From a candidate division WOR-3 bacterium (GTDB taxonomy: Bacteria; Hydrothermota; Tepidihabitantia; SM23-42), in the NCBI GenBank assembly GCA_029858255.1, contig JAOUFJ010000001.1, forward strand, positions 1 to 64,000: DNA of 64,000 nt, written 5' to 3'. Numbering within the stretch: the first letter of the stretch is position 1; each line of letters begins with the position of its first letter. This document shows positions 60,801-64,000 of the stretch, piece after piece. The translations under genes and the position numbers were made by a program. Under the pieces are notes generated by a model. That model ran no database searches and was not told where the DNA came from. It saw only the letters and a program-made list of their open reading frames with translations.

Positions 60801-62525
60801 CCTTATGGTGTCAGCGCAACTATCACAGATGCATCCGGTATCTCAGCCGATTCGTTATACTATGTGGTGGATGATGGGGTGACGGCGGTCGGGCACGTGA
60901 GTGTGGTAGGTGATACCTTCACGTATCAGATGCCGACGCAGGCGCCGGGTACAGTGGTTGAGTACTATGTGGGTGCAGTAGATGCGCTTATGAACAGCTC
61001 GGCCAGCACTACTGAGCGTTTCTGGGTTCTCTCACCGATGGCACCGACCGATCTTGAGGTTGAGCTCCAGGCCGATACTACGGTGCTGCTCGAATGGTTG
61101 CCGCCGGGTGAGGAGCTCTCTTATCATGGAGCAATTGCCTACTACTGGTCGTCCGATGCCGGTGATATGGTTGCGACCCAATTCACGCCGCAGCATACAC
61201 CCTGTAAATTGGAAGCGGCTTCGATCACCTTCTACCAGCAGCAGGATACCTTTGCCTTCTATGTCTGGGCAGATGATGGTTCTGGATATCCGGGTACACC
61301 GTTGTATGTGGATACCCTAATAAACACCCAGATATATCCTAATGCCGAGGTATTCGATCTTTCGGGTGAGGACATCGTTGTCGATGGTGATTTCCATATC
61401 GGGTACCAGTGGCTGGGTGACAACACGCCTTGGATACTCTGTGATGCCGAAGCGAACACGACGCGTAGCAAATATAATGAAGGTAGTGGATGGCTGCCGA
61501 GCGGATATGATTTCTTCACGACCGCGGTCGTCAGTTACATTCCGCCGACTACCGAAGGTATTGTTTCACGCCGTGTTTCGAACAGTGTAGTGCGGTCGTT
61601 CAGTGCGGGTCAGACCAAGATCGGTACCGAGCGAGCGGTGAGTGAGCGGGTGACTGAAGTGGTGCTGGAGCCGCTCGATGCTGCCGCGGTGCAGACATTG
61701 CTGGAGCGGATTCTGGGCATATCGAATTTCGAGGTCGAACGCAGTACGACACAGGGTGGACCGTACACTTCGATAGGCACCAGTACGATGAGTTCGTTTA
61801 TTGACAGCATGCTGGTGAGCGAAAACGAGTACTACTATGTGGTGAAGGCGAACTATACGGCACCCGACACCATGTCGTACTACTCCAACGAAGTTGCGGT
61901 CGAGGTTGATTTCACTGCGCCGGTCTACGCGAACACGACATTTGATACGCTGGTCGCCGGGCCGTGGGTGGTGTCGACCGATATCACTGACTGGAGCGGA
62001 CTGGATTATGATACGCTCGCCTATCGCGCCGATGGTGGTACCTTCGCTTACGTCACCAGCGACAGCATATCAGGTAATACCTACTACTATACGATACAGA
62101 GTTATCCGAGTTACACGCTGATCGAGTTCTATCTGTTCTGTCAGGATGCGTCGTGGTTCGTGAACACTGGTCAGGATCCGTTGACCGGTTACTATTCATT
62201 CACGGTTACCGGTATCAACGAGAATAACTTTGTTGGAATGATCCCCGACCACGTGTTCCTCAATCAGAATCGCCCTAATCCTTTCAGCCAGTTGACACGG
62301 GTCGAGTACGGCGTGCCGCAGAGCATGCATGTGAACATATCGGTTTACAATGCGGCCGGACAGCGGGTCAAGACACTGGTCGATGAGATCAAGGCACCGG
62401 GTTATCATGTTGTGAACTGGCAGGGTACTGATAATCTTGGCCGCCGTCTTGCCGAGGGTGTCTACTTCATGCGGATAACGACCGAAGAACTGAAGGAAAC
62501 GAAGAAGATCATCCACGTCCGGTAA
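57828..62525 (+). CDS. Large secreted multidomain protein with T9SS-type sorting tail
   Basis: 1565 residues. Signal peptide about 1-23 (ending LMAG). Residues about 100-415 hold FG-GAP/integrin-like propeller repeats, with Asp/Gly-rich turns such as VGDIDGDAYTDI, IGDANNNGNAN, AGDVDGNLAGS and IGDINRFRSMN. A CARDB-like region follows, then a first jelly-roll (about 530-690), another CARDB-like part, a second jelly-roll with the W-x-x-x-D choice-of-anchor J look (about 805-970), Ig and Fn3-like segments, and a sorting sandwich at the C-terminus (NRPNPFSQLTRVEYGVP, VNISVYNAAGQRVKTL, GVYFMRI). No catalytic domain is evident; a surface adhesin or carbohydrate-binding scaffold is likely. AAAGGAGG precedes the ATG. 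Confidence 0.88.
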   Translation: MFSQKKAIAAIILTACILMAGPADVEENTQEFLNTIPIYQVKYHETFIEAPNPVWDTNRVYAGSSANLTRKVAIGKYFKGATDDTLRVITVQSGGTRNLVIATDTTSTGFGKEKFRIEEPYQFSAGTPHPVTVGDIDGDAYTDIVAAMAASPYKVIWFEWNGAAWAPQDSFAVNAAVYGLTIGDANNNGNANELLVPIYSSTGGYAVMHAVWTGTAWDTTRIIFSQPTYPRDVVIADIRPDLTGNEFYVSGTSAIGMAYWNGASWDTSTVATGLASTVYGIDAGDVDGNLAGSEIVGVHSSSTYQISVWNWDGAAWQGRAWQWQSTSIGSYNSIDIGDIITDHPGNEVVVTGASTTQYPAAFWIAADGSGWVSTLPKPVASQTQYGVAIGDINRFRSMNEEFVLTGYGTIVEVEQYDFVNDVGASWVVMHNPTSIVNLQDTITVGIFNSGSASQSGFSVGYRFQTSPATGSVTYTGTLASGTIDSVKIPVTMTSLGWDTLYVFTNLTGDAYAANDTTFCHIEVYDESTKVASGFNAINFPPQDWTATILVGTYNWARYDNPTYPSAGVLEGYAVAGYRSYSAADGSMARLRSHPFNIGPTPKKIKLHFYMYGDTGDATNHDSIFVQYSFDDVTWTTVAGFDRVDTINSWRVFDVEIGDFAANTDLYVGFLAWSDYGNYMYIDSARFYATTATAAMTDAGVMAIAPMPAPVIAGDSLEVVATIRNYGLNVLTSIPVFYTTGGADTTTETWTGSMMIGQTEDFTFSTKFVPSGSGDVTLWAGTKLPGDQDPSNDTTSISFTVCPFSNVPPYFKDFDEDWSNSTNPPFCGWQIVDGGSQTPNIVDNNDWHRYLYSTHGSNVARIYYSPIEDQDDWLISPRFDCSAGGNYSLAYWHYYNDYSTSSPDSGRVLLSTDNGTNWQLITMYSNADDSGFYNFDITSLVAGQSQVKIAFHYGAYNEYWWYIDDFRIDFAADTTGPDIAWVTLQGNTYSPGPYGVSATITDASGISADSLYYVVDDGVTAVGHVSVVGDTFTYQMPTQAPGTVVEYYVGAVDALMNSSASTTERFWVLSPMAPTDLEVELQADTTVLLEWLPPGEELSYHGAIAYYWSSDAGDMVATQFTPQHTPCKLEAASITFYQQQDTFAFYVWADDGSGYPGTPLYVDTLINTQIYPNAEVFDLSGEDIVVDGDFHIGYQWLGDNTPWILCDAEANTTRSKYNEGSGWLPSGYDFFTTAVVSYIPPTTEGIVSRRVSNSVVRSFSAGQTKIGTERAVSERVTEVVLEPLDAAAVQTLLERILGISNFEVERSTTQGGPYTSIGTSTMSSFIDSMLVSENEYYYVVKANYTAPDTMSYYSNEVAVEVDFTAPVYANTTFDTLVAGPWVVSTDITDWSGLDYDTLAYRADGGTFAYVTSDSISGNTYYYTIQSYPSYTLIEFYLFCQDASWFVNTGQDPLTGYYSFTVTGINENNFVGMIPDHVFLNQNRPNPFSQLTRVEYGVPQSMHVNISVYNAAGQRVKTLVDEIKAPGYHVVNWQGTDNLGRRLAEGVYFMRITTEELKETKKIIHVR

Positions 62526-62543
62526 TCATTAAGATCTGCAGGC

Positions 62544-62576
62544 AAAAGGGGCGGCTGAGGCCGCCCCTTTTTTTTC
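62544..62576 (+). terminator. Intrinsic terminator after the large secreted protein gene
   Basis: Stem AAAGGGGCGGC/GCCGCCCCTTT with a TGAG-type loop, then a run of T. Strong intrinsic terminator. Confidence 0.9.
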
Positions 62577-62629
62577 GTTGTGTTCGTTAATCTCGTTACT
62601 ATCGCTATTCCCGTTATTATCGTTGAACA
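62576..62629 (-). repeat. 9-bp tandem array 1 (CGTTANNNN orientation)
   Basis: Six successive 9-base units starting at 62576: CGTTGTGTT, CGTTAATCT, CGTTACTAT, CGCTATTCC, CGTTATTAT, CGTTGAACA. The unit is the reverse complement of arrays 2 and 3. It begins inside the run of T of the terminator. Confidence 0.75.
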
Positions 62630-62747
62630 TATTCAATATCGATCTCCTTCACGAGGTCATTCAGCATCGTCGTAAGGCCTTAGCCTTTCGAATTCCTTCT
62701 CGACTCACTTCGTTCGCTCGAAGAGTAATAGTCAATTACTGTTTGAT

Positions 62748-62810
62748 CTTGTCGAGAAGTGCAGAACCGAAGTACGCGCCACGGAGCATTTAGTTTTTAA
62801 CGTAGTAACG
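62748..62810 (+). repeat. Direct repeat of about 63 bp, copy A
   Basis: Starts CTTGTCGAGAAG and ends at TAACG. It is nearly identical to copy B at 62939-63002 (one T/C change and one inserted G) and leads directly into 9-bp array 2. Confidence 0.85.
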
Positions 62811-62848
62811 ATATTAGCGAACCTAACGAGATTAACGAAATTATTGAG
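62798..62848 (+). repeat. 9-bp tandem array 2 (TAACGNNNT)
   Basis: Units from 62798: TAACGTAG (one base short), TAACGATAT, TAGCGAACC, TAACGAGAT, TAACGAAAT, then TATTGAG. A further TAACGAAAC is at 62895. Confidence 0.75.
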
Positions 62849-62938
62849 TTTGAAACCGTCGTGAGGTGAATGCTTTTTGTTCTCGATGCGTTTCTAACGA
62901 AACTTACTCGAACAGTAATGATTTCGGTATTCTTCGAG

Positions 62939-63002
62939 CTTGTCGAGAAGTGCAGAACCGAAGTACGCGCCACGGAGCACTTAGTTTTTAACGGTAGTAA
63001 CG
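62939..63002 (+). repeat. Direct repeat of about 63 bp, copy B
   Basis: Second copy of the repeat at 62748-62810, 191 bases downstream of it. It leads into 9-bp array 3. Confidence 0.85.
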
Positions 63003-63024
63003 AAATTAACGCAATTAACGGTAT
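62989..63024 (+). repeat. 9-bp tandem array 3 (TAACGNNNT)
   Basis: Four exact 9-base units: TAACGGTAG, TAACGAAAT, TAACGCAAT, TAACGGTAT. Same orientation as array 2. Confidence 0.8.
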
Positions 63025-63059
63025 TAGATTTCTTCGACCTTCATAGGCAGTCATCAATC

Positions 63060-63087
63060 TTGACATCGCTGTAAAAGTGTCTATCTT
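63060..63087 (+). promoter_or_regulatory. Promoter of MFS transporter gene, leaderless
   Basis: TTGACA (63060-63065), 16-base spacer, TATCTT (63082-63087). The ATG at 63097 lies nine bases after the -10 box, no Shine-Dalgarno. Confidence 0.7.
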
Positions 63088-63096
63088 TGATGATTC

Positions 63097-64000
63097 ATGT
63101 CTAATGCTGGTAAGTCATCCGAACTCCGCCATACAGTAAAATTCTCTGTCACCGAAGGTGTGTATACTCAGATCTATATTGCCCTGGCGAGTGCGGGTAG
63201 TGCCTTTGTTACACGATTCGCCCTCTTGCTCGGAGCCCTACCATACCATCTGGGACTGCTCGCGGCCATCGGTCAACTATCACTGGTTTTCCAACCTTTT
63301 GGCATCCTGATTACCAGAAGAGGAACATCCCGGAAGAAGATAATCGTCAAACTGGCGACCGCGGGACGGGCGCTCGCCCTGGTGTATGGGGTCCTGCCTT
63401 TCTTTTTTCCCCGCTACATTGCCATCTGGGTTTTCCTACTGCTGCTTTCACTGAGCACTTCTCTACATGCCATGGGTACGAATGCCTGGATAGCCTGGAT
63501 CTCGGATATGGTGCCGGACCGTGTAAGGGGACGTTTTTTCTCGTGGCGCTCCCGCTATTTTATGATCGGAGGTTTACTGATCGGCTACGTGCTCGGTGCT
63601 TTCGTTGACGTATTCGATCCAAAGACGGTGGGTTTGATCGAAAGGTTGTTTAGTATAACCAATGCAGGCATTTTTTCTGCCGGGCATTTCGAATATGTAT
63701 TTATTTTTGTATTTGTGATCGCTGCGATATTTGGATTCCTTGGTTTGACATTCCTGAAGCGTCAGCCAGAACGTCCAAGTAAAATAAAAAAAGAACACAT
63801 AGCCGCGATGTTAATAAAACCGATGCGTGACCGCAACTTCCGTAAATTCCTGATATACAGTTTGTGGTGGATGCTTGCACTGGGTATCGGGTCTCCGTTC
63901 TGGCAGCCTTTCATGATACAGAAATTGCACATGTCTTTGGTCAATATCCAGGTCTATGGTACGATCAGTGCGATCGCATCGATTCTCGCATTGCGGCCAT
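63097..64000 (+). CDS. MFS transporter, truncated by window edge
   Basis: At least 301 codons from ATG 63097, open at the right edge. About eight hydrophobic helices are seen. The cytoplasmic loop between helices 2 and 3 has ITRRGTSRKK, a variant of the MFS loop motif, and a second copy-like loop is DMVPDRVRGRFFSWRSR. Substrate unknown. The gene begins 9 bases after a promoter, so it is likely leaderless. Confidence 0.85.
   Translation, partial: MSNAGKSSELRHTVKFSVTEGVYTQIYIALASAGSAFVTRFALLLGALPYHLGLLAAIGQLSLVFQPFGILITRRGTSRKKIIVKLATAGRALALVYGVLPFFFPRYIAIWVFLLLLSLSTSLHAMGTNAWIAWISDMVPDRVRGRFFSWRSRYFMIGGLLIGYVLGAFVDVFDPKTVGLIERLFSITNAGIFSAGHFEYVFIFVFVIAAIFGFLGLTFLKRQPERPSKIKKEHIAAMLIKPMRDRNFRKFLIYSLWWMLALGIGSPFWQPFMIQKLHMSLVNIQVYGTISAIASILALRP

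Noticed and set aside
62578-62793. Protein of 71 residues in the repeat region
   Set aside because: It is a translation of the 9-bp repeats (LIS-type tripeptide runs) without a ribosome binding site.
62576-63024. CRISPR array
   Set aside because: The repeat unit is 9 bases with degenerate halves and no spacers of uniform 25-40 bases; no cas genes are nearby.
1-64000. tRNA, rRNA and prophage genes
   Set aside because: None were recognised on either strand by conserved cloverleaf or rRNA signatures or by phage gene content.

Overview
The window reads as a chromosomal segment of an uncultured bacterium from the Fibrobacteres-Chlorobi-Bacteroidetes (FCB) side of the tree or a related candidate phylum such as WOR-3/Stahlbacteria; this placement is inference. 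The support is several secreted proteins ending in a type IX secretion (T9SS)/FlgD-like beta-sandwich tail, a Bacteroidetes-type second PurF, DUF885 proteins, corrinoid methyl-transfer genes, rubrerythrin and MsrAB. There are about 70 genes with short spacers, no rRNA, no tRNA, no CRISPR array and no prophage that I could find. The one clear mobile element is a REP-type transposase unit with perfect 27-bp inverted ends.

Layout. 1-5.7 kb: a truncated S41 peptidase, an MgtC-like protein, a broken CPBP-like gene, then a same-strand run of exported nickel superoxide dismutase, a degenerate Fpg-like protein, an acetyltransferase, a PhoU/TrkA-C regulator and an SLC41-type MgtE transporter. 5.7-16.2 kb: housekeeping and stress genes (two cupins, phosphoesterase, GT-like secreted protein, acetate transporter, cold-shock protein, kinase, S41 peptidase, MarR/PNPOx pair divergent from KptA, aldo/keto reductase-ferredoxin, ICMT-like methyltransferase, EamA transporter). 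16.3-22 kb: cyclophilin, methyltransferase and YjbQ, then a four-gene corrinoid operon. 22-26 kb: ECF sigma/anti-sigma module, LapA-like protein, SDR, NTF2-like protein and a secreted propeller. 26.2-27.3 kb: the transposon. 27.3-37.8 kb: MsrAB, MBL hydrolase, nucleotidyltransferase, a gingipain-like secreted peptidase, an HgcC-like AbrB protein, small conserved families, threonine aldolase, a coupled three-gene block ending in a secreted M23 peptidase, and a SRAP protein. 38-56.6 kb: subtilisin, TlpA-like thioredoxin, PD40/TPR protein, PyrD-like flavoprotein, zinc-ribbon repeat protein, two DUF885 proteins, PurF-like paralogue, rubrerythrin, DUF4097 protein and MATE pump. 57-62.5 kb: a structured non-coding stretch and a 1565-residue secreted multidomain protein. 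62.5-64 kb: a repeat-rich spacer and a truncated MFS transporter.

Most striking system: 18086-21872 encodes a non-pyrrolysine MttB homologue, a MetH-activation-domain-like protein, a corrinoid protein and a homocysteine methyltransferase. These are the modules of cobalamin-dependent methionine synthase as separate genes, with the folate module replaced by an MttB-type methyl donor enzyme. The simplest reading is methionine synthesis (or demethylation) from a quaternary amine through a dedicated corrinoid protein.

Regulation: at least twenty promoters can be read by eye. Nearly all have TTGACA-like and TATAAT-like boxes separated by 16 bases, and several place the -10 box only 5-9 bases before the start codon with no Shine-Dalgarno, which predicts leaderless mRNAs. 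All functional calls rest on motif recognition from the sequence alone; no database search was possible.
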